Shown here: one piece after another, positions 6,654 through 13,968 of the stretch | Layout: every line of letters begins with the position of its first letter | How positions within the stretch are numbered: the first letter of the stretch is position 1 | Assembly: GCA_016200765.1 (NCBI GenBank) | Contig: JACQEC010000144.1 | Location: forward strand, 1 to 24,645 | DNA: 24,645 nucleotides | DNA from: Chloroflexota bacterium | GTDB lineage: Bacteria; Chloroflexota; Anaerolineae; JACRMK01 | Direction: 5' to 3' | Translations under genes and position numbers: made by a program | The notes under the pieces: generated by a model | Seen by the model: only the letters and a program-made list of their open reading frames with translations | Databases searched by the model: none | What the model was told of the DNA's origin: nothing

Positions 6654-8495
6654 ATGTCAAATTTCGATTCCACAAAATTGTCTTTGAAGAGCGTTCTCGA
6701 TCAGATTGTCGAAGGCAAGATTCAGTTGCCCGACTTTCAGCGCGGATGGGTGTGGGATGACGAGCACATAAGGTCACTGTTAGTGAGCATCGCCCGCGAT
6801 TTTCCGATTGGAAGCATTATGTTACTTGAGGCTGGTGGGCAGGCCAGATTTCAGATTAGGCCAGTGGAAGGTATTGAGTTGACTACCGGCGCATCCAAGG
6901 TTGAACGGCTAATTCTGGACGGGCAACAACGGCTGACATCGCTCGCTCAAGTTTTACGACTGAATCAGCCAGTGAAGACCAAGGATAGTCAAAAGCGCGA
7001 AGTCGAGCGATATTACTACATCGATATCGAAAAAGCACTATCAGGGAATAGCAACCTCGAAGATGCCATCATCGGTGTTGATGGTAGCAAGACACTGAAG
7101 AAAAACTTTGGTCGAGAAGTTGTACTTGATCTCAGCACTGAAGTGATGGAGTTTGCACAGTTCCATTTCCCCTGTAGCCAGATCCTCAACTCAGATCGTT
7201 GGGAAGAGGGGTTGATGGCTTATAATCAAAACATCTTCGCGCGATATATGAAATTCAGAAGTGAAATATTAAACAGGTTTCGCGACTATCTGATTCCCAT
7301 CATCGATCTCAAGAAAGAAAACACCAAGGAAGCCGTTTGCCTTGTGTTTGAGAAGGTCAACACGGGTGGAGTGCCTTTGTCCGTATTTGAATTGGTGACT
7401 GCGTCCTATGCGGCGGATGGCTTCAATCTGCGCGACGACTGGTACGGTTCCACAGAACGGAATATTGAGGGGCGTAAGAAAAAACTTGCGACAAAACCAC
7501 TGCTCAATGAAATTGAGCCGACAGATTTCCTTCAAGGGATTTCCCTTTTTTATTCATACGACCGCCAACTTAAAGACCTTGCAAGTGGAAAGACTAGCAA
7601 GGAGGCAACAGCAGTTGGTGCTAAGCGGGAACAAGTGCTTTCCTTGCCACTGACTGCCTACCAGCAGGGGGCAGATAGACTAACCGCGGGCTTTCTTGTC
7701 GCAGAGCGTTTCCTACGGATGGAGGGATTCCGTAACCCTAAGTACCTTCCATATCGAAGCCAACTAGTTCCATTGGCATCGGTTTTGGTGCAACTCGGCG
7801 ATCGCTGGCTGGAACCGATCATTTACAAGAAAATCGCGCGCTGGTTTTGGTGCGGTGTGTTTGGCGAACTGTATGGCGGAGCTATCGAGACTCGAATTGC
7901 ACTTGACATGGTGGATTTGTTGGCCTGGATTGAAAAGCCTGATACTCAAGAACCTGCTACAGTGATTGCTGCGGGCTTTCAAGGCTCTCGGCTTGACACA
8001 CTAAGGACACGCACGAGCGCTGCCTACAGGGGTTTGTACGTATTGCTCCAGCGTGACGGCGCCCAGGATTTCTTTTGGAAAGCTCGCATGGTTGACCTGG
8101 ATCATGACGAATGCGCTATCGACATCCATCATATCTTCCCCAGCGAGTGGTGTAAGTCGAGCGGAATTCCCGACCGCATAAGCAATGCCATCGTGAACAA
8201 GACGGCCATCTCCTACAAAGCGAATCGAATGATCGGCAAGAAAGCGCCATCTCAATACTTGGAACAGCTCAAGAATAATCCGCAGGTGCAAAACACGAAG
8301 GATGAACAGGACGGGATTCTGCGAAGCCACCTGATAGAGCCGTCACTATTACGCTCTGATGATTTCCAGCAGTTCTATGAGCGGCGTAAACAAGAGTTGA
8401 CCCGACTCATCGAGAAGGCAATGGGTAAGGCGGTCGTCGTAGCCTCGGCGGAGGTGCCGCCTGAAGATGCAGTTGAAGATGATGCGAGTGAGTAA
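6654..8495 (+). CDS. DUF262/DUF1524 protein (GmrSD-type, putative defence nuclease)
   Basis: The product has 613 residues. The N-terminal DUF262 (ParB/sulfiredoxin-like) domain shows LPDFQRGWVWDDEHIRSLL (about 25-43) and LILDGQQRLTSLAQVL (about 86-101), where DGQQRLTSL is the hallmark motif linked to nucleotide hydrolysis. The C-terminal DUF1524 domain carries the HNH-type nuclease core: IDIHHIFPSEW (His492-His493), then ISNAIVNKTAISYKANRMIG. This domain order is that of fused GmrSD, a type IV restriction enzyme that cuts modified DNA; many relatives act in phage defence, but targets vary. The gene is visibly poorer in GC and uses more A/T-ending codons than all its neighbours, which suggests recent transfer. 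No methylase, integrase or other defence gene is adjacent, so it probably acts alone. Confidence 0.88.
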   Translation: MSNFDSTKLSLKSVLDQIVEGKIQLPDFQRGWVWDDEHIRSLLVSIARDFPIGSIMLLEAGGQARFQIRPVEGIELTTGASKVERLILDGQQRLTSLAQVLRLNQPVKTKDSQKREVERYYYIDIEKALSGNSNLEDAIIGVDGSKTLKKNFGREVVLDLSTEVMEFAQFHFPCSQILNSDRWEEGLMAYNQNIFARYMKFRSEILNRFRDYLIPIIDLKKENTKEAVCLVFEKVNTGGVPLSVFELVTASYAADGFNLRDDWYGSTERNIEGRKKKLATKPLLNEIEPTDFLQGISLFYSYDRQLKDLASGKTSKEATAVGAKREQVLSLPLTAYQQGADRLTAGFLVAERFLRMEGFRNPKYLPYRSQLVPLASVLVQLGDRWLEPIIYKKIARWFWCGVFGELYGGAIETRIALDMVDLLAWIEKPDTQEPATVIAAGFQGSRLDTLRTRTSAAYRGLYVLLQRDGAQDFFWKARMVDLDHDECAIDIHHIFPSEWCKSSGIPDRISNAIVNKTAISYKANRMIGKKAPSQYLEQLKNNPQVQNTKDEQDGILRSHLIEPSLLRSDDFQQFYERRKQELTRLIEKAMGKAVVVASAEVPPEDAVEDDASE

Positions 8496-8667
8496 CGGGG
8501 GGTCTGAAAGGGACGGGTGATACCCTGAAGTCGTACCACACTTACAAAGACTCTGATGTGCCCTGTCCTCCCAACTGATGTGGTTAGTCAAGCGCATCAT
8601 CACCCAGCACAATACCGCACAGCGGCCACCAGTCTGATCGCCACATCGCGCGCTCGCCTTGCTCCAT

Positions 8668-8952
8668 ATGACCGCTAGCCCGCACGCCGTATGGGAAATC
8701 GCCGGCCACCTGCGCCGCATTGTCGCGGAGATGGATACCGCGCGCACGTATCCACGCCTCGACCTGACGCCCTTTGTCGGCCTTTCGTCCATGCAGTTGC
8801 AGATCAGCGGCGGCACGGAGCGCGAGCGGTCGCAATTGGCCCAAACCATCCAACTGCGCTTGCGCCAGCGGCTCCCTGACATGGCGAACGCCATCGCCAT
8901 CAGAGTTGAGGCCGATCAGGTCGTCCTGATCGCCGGCAGTGCGCGCGGTTAG
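8668..8952 (+). CDS. Small hypothetical protein
   Basis: The product has 94 residues from ATG 8668; a TTG at 8659 would add three. Codons are strongly G/C-ending like the resident genes, in contrast to the DUF262 gene before it, which supports it being real. I do not recognise the family. The middle (PRLDLTPFVGLSSMQLQISG) and end (NAIAIRVEADQVVLIAGSARG) look like strands, and the segment TERERSQLAQTIQLRLRQRL looks helical. No signal peptide or membrane segment is seen. It ends 31 bases before the HicB/DinB-like gene and could be cotranscribed. The stretch 8496-8667 before it holds nothing recognisable. Confidence 0.5.
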   Translation: MTASPHAVWEIAGHLRRIVAEMDTARTYPRLDLTPFVGLSSMQLQISGGTERERSQLAQTIQLRLRQRLPDMANAIAIRVEADQVVLIAGSARG

Positions 8953-8983
8953 CGCAGGACATCACCCCTATGAGAGCATCCAC

Positions 8984-9706
8984 ATGACCCTCTATACCCT
9001 CTATCTGGAATCCGGCCCGCGCCGGCGCAAAACGATGGCGCACGTGCTCGACCTGCTCGGCTGTATCGCGCAGGGGCCGACGACGGAAGCGGCGCTGGAG
9101 GCCGCGCCGGAGGCCATCCGTGTGTACCTGCGCTTCTTGCGGTGGCACGGTGAAGCGGTCGAGCCACAGCACCCGTTCACCACCGTCGTGGCCGAGCACG
9201 TTACGGAAGGCGCGTGGTTGGGCAACGGCGATCCGACCCCCGGCTTCGCCCCGGATTTTCAACCGTTGAGCGCCGAAGGCCTCGCCCTCTACCTCCGTCA
9301 TCTGGCCTGGCTGCGAGCCGACCTGCTGGATCTCATCCGCGACCTGACGCCAGAGCAGTTGATCGCCGAGCCCAAAGACACAGGCCGCTCGATCTACCGC
9401 ATCTTAGAGCATATCAGCGAAGCGCAAGGCGCTTACCTGCGAGGAACTGTAGGCAAGGTGCAGGGTCTCGCCGAGGCCCTGCGGGCGGTGCGGCAGAGCG
9501 CAGACGATTTACCGGCCGCGCTGACCCGCGTGTGGCAGATTTCCAGCGCGCGTCTGGAGGTGATGAGCGAGGCCGAGCGCGCGCGACTGGTCAACCACGG
9601 TCAGGTCACCTGGACGGCTCGCCGGGGACTGCGCCGAATGCTTGAGCACGAGTGGGAGCACCGGCTCGAGTTATCACGGCGGCGAGAGGCGTCCCCTGTG
9701 CTATAA
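8984..9706 (+). CDS. HicB-like N-terminus fused to DinB-like four-helix domain
   Basis: The product has 240 residues from ATG 8984; a GTG at 8939 would extend into the previous gene. Residues 1-50 (YTLYLES ... HVLDLLGCIAQGPTTEAALEAAPEAIRVYL) follow the HicB antitoxin pattern in which LPGC-x-x-QG-x-T-x-EA-x-x-x-A-x-EAI is typical. From about residue 100 the protein resembles DinB/YfiT: a long helix (LRHLAWLRADLLDLIRDL), then His143 in ILEHISEAQ, and two His in MLEHEWEHRLEL (about 222 and 226), which could be the three metal ligands of this fold. DinB-like proteins often are metal-dependent thiol transferases. The fusion is common enough to be real but its reaction is unknown. The stop codon overlaps the promoter of the next gene. 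Confidence 0.65.
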   Translation: MTLYTLYLESGPRRRKTMAHVLDLLGCIAQGPTTEAALEAAPEAIRVYLRFLRWHGEAVEPQHPFTTVVAEHVTEGAWLGNGDPTPGFAPDFQPLSAEGLALYLRHLAWLRADLLDLIRDLTPEQLIAEPKDTGRSIYRILEHISEAQGAYLRGTVGKVQGLAEALRAVRQSADDLPAALTRVWQISSARLEVMSEAERARLVNHGQVTWTARRGLRRMLEHEWEHRLELSRRREASPVL

Positions 9707-9707
9707 T
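9699..9707 (+). promoter_or_regulatory. Extended -10 promoter of the HD-domain operon
   Basis: The bases TGCTATAAT form an extended -10 element that overlaps the TAA stop of the preceding gene (9704-9706). The hexamer ends 7 bases before the ATG at 9715, so transcription should begin at or next to the start codon, giving a leaderless message. No -35 is apparent, as expected for extended -10 promoters. Confidence 0.6.
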
Positions 9708-9714
9708 TCACCCG

Positions 9715-10575
9715 ATGAACCCGCAGATGAACCAGCCGCAGGCGGAAGACCACGGCGAGGCGCTTGAGGTCGCGGCGGTCGGCGTCGAAACGCCGCGCCA
9801 CGTGCAGATTCGGATGCCGACGCGGCACAACACCATCCTGCAGGAGATTATCGCGCGCGTCAACGCCGACGAGGAACTGTATGCGCTGTGGACGGCGATT
9901 AACATTAACGCCGTTGACCGGCTGGGTATGTCTGACCATGGCCCGGTGCACGTGCAGATTGTCGCCAACATCGCCTTGAAACTCCTGCGCCTGCTGGAAG
10001 GCGCGGGCGTCATCCCCAGCATCGCGCGCGACCATCAACTGGCGCAAACCGACGCGGAGGTGGTGGTCGTGCTGGCCGCGCTCCTGCACGACAGCGGCAT
10101 GTCCATCCACCGCATAGACCACGAGGCGATGAGCCTGTTCGTGGCGCGCCCGATCGTCCTGCGCCTGCTCGACGGGCTCTACCCGGTCGGCGCGCGCACG
10201 ATCATCCTCTCGGAAATCTCGCACGCCATCATCTCGCACCGCAGTGACGGGCGGCCGCTGACGCTGGAAGCGGGCGTGGTGCGCGTGGCGGACGCGCTCG
10301 ACATGACCGAAGGCCGCTCGCGTATCCCTTTTGAAAAGGGCATGATCAACATTCATTCGCTGTCGGCGGCGGCGATTGAGAAGGTGACCATCCGCCCGGG
10401 CGAGCAGAAGCCGATCCACATCGCGGTCAGCATGAGCAACTCGGCGGGCATCTTTCAACTCGACGAACTGCTGAAAGAAAAACTGCGCGGGTCGGGCCTG
10501 GAGCCGTATGTGGAGGTTGAGGCGAGCATCACCAGCGAGTCGGAGAAGAAACTCTTGCAGGTGTTCCGGCTGTGA
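9715..10575 (+). CDS. HD-domain metal-dependent phosphohydrolase-like protein
   Basis: The product has 286 residues. HD-superfamily ligands are visible: His75/His79 in GMSDHGPVHVQIV, the His125-Asp126 pair in ALLHDSG, His170 and His175 in ISHAIISH, and a later Asp in VRVADALDMTEG. HD proteins hydrolyse phosphate esters such as nucleotides or cyclic nucleotides; the substrate here is not known. The N-terminal 35 residues are variable, and the C-terminal 70 residues (KVTIRPGEQKPIHIAVSMSNSAGIFQLDELLKEKL) form a separate mixed domain. I chose ATG 9715 because the promoter just upstream would make it the first codon; another in-frame ATG (9727) follows four codons later. The stop overlaps the GTG of the next gene (GTGA), indicating translational coupling. 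Confidence 0.8.
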   Translation: MNPQMNQPQAEDHGEALEVAAVGVETPRHVQIRMPTRHNTILQEIIARVNADEELYALWTAININAVDRLGMSDHGPVHVQIVANIALKLLRLLEGAGVIPSIARDHQLAQTDAEVVVVLAALLHDSGMSIHRIDHEAMSLFVARPIVLRLLDGLYPVGARTIILSEISHAIISHRSDGRPLTLEAGVVRVADALDMTEGRSRIPFEKGMINIHSLSAAAIEKVTIRPGEQKPIHIAVSMSNSAGIFQLDELLKEKLRGSGLEPYVEVEASITSESEKKLLQVFRL

Positions 10576-11465
10576 GGGCGGCGCTGGCGAACCTGTCGCC
10601 GCGCCGCGACGCCGCATGGCAGGCGCTGAAATTCCACGGCCTGCATCTGCGCCGGTTTGCGAACCGCTACGGCGCGGCGCTGGCGGCGCTGGGTCTGTCG
10701 GCGGTGCTCGGTTGGGCGATTGCCAGCGGTGTGTCGGATTACACCCAACACGGGTGGGAACTGCACGTCAGACAGCCGACGCTGGGCGTTGACATCCACT
10801 TTCACCACTGGTATTACGGCATCCCGCTGGGCCTGCTGGCGTTGGCGCTGGTCGAGAGGGCGGCGACGTTTTCCATCTTCCTGTTCGGCCTCGGCCTGTC
10901 GCTTTCCACGCACTCGTTTGTCAACGAGGGCGGCATCCCGTCCATCTTCGAGGGCGGCGAGACGTGGCGCGTGCCGGTTGAAGTTTACCTGCCGCTGGTG
11001 ACGCTCTACGCCCTGCTCTATACCTTCTTCATCATCCGGCGCGAGGAGTGGCTGGCGCGCTCGCGCGAGCGCGAGGAATTGGCGATGTCCTATATCTGCT
11101 TGAGCCGCGACGCGGGCGAGGTGCTGGCTCGCGTCAACCGCTGGGCGCGGGCGCATTTCAGCAAGCCGCACCTCCACCACGACCGGTGGACGAAAATCGA
11201 GTACGGCCAGTGGCGGGAGATTGACGAAGAGACGCACGGCGAGTGGCAGTTTCATTATACGCTCTCGCCGTTTGACGAGGCGCACCACCTGCTGGTCATC
11301 AGCCTTCAGCACATCCCCCTGATCGGGCGCAAGGGCGTGCTGGACGAATGGCTGGTGGACATTCACCGGCAGTTACAGCCTCTGGCGCAACTGGCCCTGA
11401 ACGAGGACGGCGGAGCGCCTATCTTGCAGGTTGAGACGGAGGGGAACCATGCCGCGCCGGTTTGA
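10572..11465 (+). CDS. Conserved four-TM membrane protein, function unknown
   Basis: The product has 297 residues, starting at GTG 10572 that overlaps the HD gene's stop. Four hydrophobic segments are seen at about 35-55, 76-94, 97-116 and 137-154. Between the first two is a His-rich loop, VDIHFHHWYYGIPLG, that could bind a metal or sit at the membrane surface. The second half (about 160-297) is soluble and includes several His residues and a conserved-looking YTLSPFDEAHHLLVISLQHIPLIGRKGVLDEWLVDI. I do not recognise the family. It overlaps the next gene by 17 bases, so the three genes form a tight operon; the HD enzyme may act with it at the membrane. Confidence 0.7.
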   Translation: MRAALANLSPRRDAAWQALKFHGLHLRRFANRYGAALAALGLSAVLGWAIASGVSDYTQHGWELHVRQPTLGVDIHFHHWYYGIPLGLLALALVERAATFSIFLFGLGLSLSTHSFVNEGGIPSIFEGGETWRVPVEVYLPLVTLYALLYTFFIIRREEWLARSREREELAMSYICLSRDAGEVLARVNRWARAHFSKPHLHHDRWTKIEYGQWREIDEETHGEWQFHYTLSPFDEAHHLLVISLQHIPLIGRKGVLDEWLVDIHRQLQPLAQLALNEDGGAPILQVETEGNHAAPV

Positions 11466-12051
11466 ATTCAACCCCGAGCGGGTGGCGTATTTTGAGAAGG
11501 CCGGTTGGGAGGCCTACTACGACCGGCGCTGGTTGCGCGCCTTCTGGCTGTTGATTCAACTGGGCCACGAGCAGTTCCACATGGGCTGGCTCACCGCCGC
11601 CGCCGCGGCCATAGACACGGTGCGCGCGTCGCGAGCCTTCGCGCCGGTGGATAATGACGTGCCCACCGCCACAGACCACATTGGCCGGTTCTATGAAAAG
11701 GCGCGGCGCTCGCTGGGGCTGAAGGCGTCCGCGCAGGCGCTGGCCGCCCTGGAGATGGACTACTGGGTCGTCCACCGGCGGCTGGCCAACGAGCGCGCCG
11801 CCAACCCAGACGGCGGCGACATCGAGCCGATGGTTCAATCGCTGGCCAACCTGCACGCCGCGTTGTTCGAGTCCGCGCCGGAAGCCATGCGGCGCTCGGC
11901 GGAACTCCGCGCCCTGTCTGCGCAAACGGTGGACTTGATCACGAGCAAACGCTCGACCCATGTGCCCGCAGACTGGCGCAAGGTCGAGGACTACTTGCGT
12001 CAGGCCTACCGGGCGGTTCGGGCAGAACGCCCAAAGGCACCGGGGGAATGA
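11449..12051 (+). CDS. Conserved hypothetical protein A (complete copy)
   Basis: The product has 200 residues, mostly helical and rich in aromatics at the start (RVAYFEKAGWEAYYDRRWLRAFWLLIQL). A strong ribosome binding site (GGAGGGG at 11438-11444) precedes ATG 11449. There is no signal peptide or membrane segment. The family appears to be an uncharacterised bacterial one with two recurring blocks: the N-terminal segment through MGWLTAAAAAIDTVRASRAFAPVDND, and a C-terminal segment with TVDLITSKRSTHVPADWRKVEDYLRQAYRAV. Its stop overlaps the start of a broken gene B' (ATGATGA). A decayed partial copy of this gene exists at 19490-19627, where the partner B is intact. The pairing of A and B at both sites suggests the proteins normally work together. 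Confidence 0.75.
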   Translation: MPRRFEFNPERVAYFEKAGWEAYYDRRWLRAFWLLIQLGHEQFHMGWLTAAAAAIDTVRASRAFAPVDNDVPTATDHIGRFYEKARRSLGLKASAQALAALEMDYWVVHRRLANERAANPDGGDIEPMVQSLANLHAALFESAPEAMRRSAELRALSAQTVDLITSKRSTHVPADWRKVEDYLRQAYRAVRAERPKAPGE

Positions 12052-12212
12052 TGACGGACTCCCTCTTGGCGCCGGATCATACTTCACAAGCCATAGCCTT
12101 ACTGCGGTCAAACCCGCGCGAGGGCAACGGGTGGGCTGGCGGCAATGTTGGTCAGAAAAAAGAGGGGGCTTTGTTCGGTGGTCACGTCGTGAGTCAGTTC
12201 CAACTCAGATAA
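12048..12212 (+). pseudogene. Broken copy of hypothetical gene B (B')
   Basis: The first 27 codons (MMTDSLLAPDHTSQAIALL ... NPREGN) match the start of the intact gene B at 19622 in 21 positions. The homology then jumps: the bases after GGCAA (about 12125) match B from about 19766, so some 64 bases are missing. This shifts the frame, and a stop follows at 12210-12212. The remainder of B is absent. The ORF's end overlaps the 3' end of the convergent nucleotidyltransferase gene by 19 bases. It could still be translated by coupling to gene A as a 54-residue peptide, but it is most likely a relic. Confidence 0.75.
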
Positions 12213-13507
12213 TCCCGCAAGTGCGCTTCCTGGCGCGCTTCGGTGGTTAATGCCTTGTCGTGCCACAGGAGTTGCCACATCGCCTGACTGTGGCGCATCC
12301 ACAAATCCTTGAATCGCACGGGATAGTAGCAAAGGATGCGCCACGAATTTGCTGGCGGGCCATACATTTCTGCCATCTCTATACGGGATAGAAACAGCAC
12401 ATCGCGCAACACGCCCAGTTTATCGGCAAATCGCGTCTTGCCCCCAAAACGCGCGACATCACTTTTCAATACCATCGAAGTGCCGTTCAAAACCTTGTGC
12501 CTCACCCAGTCCATGATTGCATCATCCAGTGGAGCGGCCTTGAGGGCCGCTAACACGGGCGCCGGTATGGCAACGCCGGTCCATTCTTCCGTCAGTTGCA
12601 GCGCAAGATGCACGCCGTTGGCGATTCCGAATTGATTCACATGCCGTGCGAATTGCTCCCAGTTTATCTCGTTGCCGCAACGACGAATGACTAGAGCGAT
12701 GTCCCAGTAATCTCGCAGTCCGGCGCCGTCAAAGCGATGCTGGACTGAAGCGTGCTGGCACAGATGCCACAGCAAATCTTCCGGCGAAAGCGTCAGGACT
12801 TGAACGCCGGCAATGATTGCCGGAACTGCTCTCGACCAAAGTTGGTCAAGATCGCGGTCTGCGAAGCGACTGTTAGAGCGCGGATTCACAATCGTCCAGT
12901 GCAGTTCTAACGCCAATTCGCCGCGTTTGAACAACCGCGGCAAATGCTGGTTTCGGTCGCGTTCCACTTCAGTCTCGAAGGAATATCCAGGGGCATAGCC
13001 AAGCGTGCGCAATCCATCCAACGCTTTTGCCAGGTCTGCCGGCTTGACGAGTAAATCCACATCCCCTATCTGACGCAGCGCGATGTTTTCATACAGCGCT
13101 TTGGCGAGCAACGCGCCTTTGAGCGGGATGACTGGAATGTCATTCGCTCGCAAGAGTCGCAGCAGCTTGCCCAGTTCCTGATACAAGCCCAGATTCCGCG
13201 CCGCGTTCTGCAGGTACGCTCGCCTCAATGCATCGGCCGCCGCGCCGGGCAACGCCACGCCCAAGCGCTTGAGGTGGTGATGCAGCAACGGCGCGCTCTG
13301 GTGCCGCCGCGCTTGCGCAACCACCGCGTCCCATTCCGCAGGTGTCACAGACGCAAGCCGTTCGGCTTTTGCCGCGTCGCTCGCATGGCCGAGACAGGTG
13401 AGTAAAACCGTGGTTGCGTTTTGCTCCATTCGTAACTCCTGGAGTAAGACTTCCGAAGTCTCCAAAGATTGAGGAGGGGAGAGTTTTGACATTGGCGCCA
13501 AACTCAT
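12194..13507 (-). CDS. Family-5 nucleotidyltransferase of a lasso-type RiPP cluster
   Basis: The product has 437 residues. The nucleotidyltransferase core is visible as IPVIPLKGALLAKALY (about 124-139) followed by the metal-binding pattern RQIGDVDLLVK (about 145-155, Asp149 and Asp151). Later blocks such as LALELHWTIVN and LSPEDLLWHLCQHASVQHRF with a WDIALVIRR segment match the uncharacterised NTP_transf_5 family, which recurs in lasso-peptide, other RiPP and polysaccharide clusters. I chose ATG 13507 because it overlaps the stop of the B2 gene (ATGA); ATG 13492 is an alternative. It is the last gene of the minus-strand operon. By family it may transfer a nucleotide or sugar-phosphate to the product, possibly onto a phosphorylated or hydroxylated residue, but no reaction is established. 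Confidence 0.82.
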   Translation of the reverse strand: MSLAPMSKLSPPQSLETSEVLLQELRMEQNATTVLLTCLGHASDAAKAERLASVTPAEWDAVVAQARRHQSAPLLHHHLKRLGVALPGAAADALRRAYLQNAARNLGLYQELGKLLRLLRANDIPVIPLKGALLAKALYENIALRQIGDVDLLVKPADLAKALDGLRTLGYAPGYSFETEVERDRNQHLPRLFKRGELALELHWTIVNPRSNSRFADRDLDQLWSRAVPAIIAGVQVLTLSPEDLLWHLCQHASVQHRFDGAGLRDYWDIALVIRRCGNEINWEQFARHVNQFGIANGVHLALQLTEEWTGVAIPAPVLAALKAAPLDDAIMDWVRHKVLNGTSMVLKSDVARFGGKTRFADKLGVLRDVLFLSRIEMAEMYGPPANSWRILCYYPVRFKDLWMRHSQAMWQLLWHDKALTTEARQEAHLRDYLSWN

Positions 13508-13968
13508 CCGAAAATACCCACCGTTCCAAAATGAAGGTGACCCGCGTCGCCGGTGACACAAAACGGCCCGCAGCGCAGCCAGGCGTGGGCTTCCAGTTCC
13601 GTGCGCGCCTTGAAGGCCGCTCCCAGGTAGAGCGTGCTGGTGATGCCCCGCCAGCGCAGGAGGTATTTGGCGGCGATGGCCTGCGTGAAGCAGTTGCTCT
13701 GCCAGGGCGTGTAGCGGCTGGCAGAGCGCACCGCCCAGGCGATGCGCCGGGCCTCGACCAGATGCGGGATGGGCACTTCGGCCGGGGATTCAACCAAGGG
13801 CGCGCCGAGATGCTCCGCCAACCGGCGGAAGGGCACGGTGTTGATGGCCAGGCGTGCCAGCCCCAATAGGATATAGACCTGAACGAAGAGCCATTGGTCT
13901 TGCCGGGGGTGGCGCAAGAAGTTATGCACCCGCCGCCAGCGGCCTTTGTGGGGTGGGGGCGTGGTCAT
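13504..13968 (-). CDS. Lasso peptide biosynthesis B2 protein (transglutaminase-like leader protease)
   Basis: The product has 154 residues, the usual size for a stand-alone B2. B2 proteins cleave the leader peptide from the precursor just before ring closure. The papain/transglutaminase-like triad is visible: Cys93 in WQSNCFTQAIAAKYLL, His128 in LEAHAWLRCG and Asp141 in VTGDAG. The N-terminal 70 residues contain a hydrophobic helix (LFVQVYILLGLARLAINTVPF), typical of this family. The start overlaps the end of the cyclase gene by 4 bases, and the stop overlaps the nucleotidyltransferase start, so the three are translationally coupled. Confidence 0.92.
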   Translation of the reverse strand: MTTPPPHKGRWRRVHNFLRHPRQDQWLFVQVYILLGLARLAINTVPFRRLAEHLGAPLVESPAEVPIPHLVEARRIAWAVRSASRYTPWQSNCFTQAIAAKYLLRWRGITSTLYLGAAFKARTELEAHAWLRCGPFCVTGDAGHLHFGTVGIFG

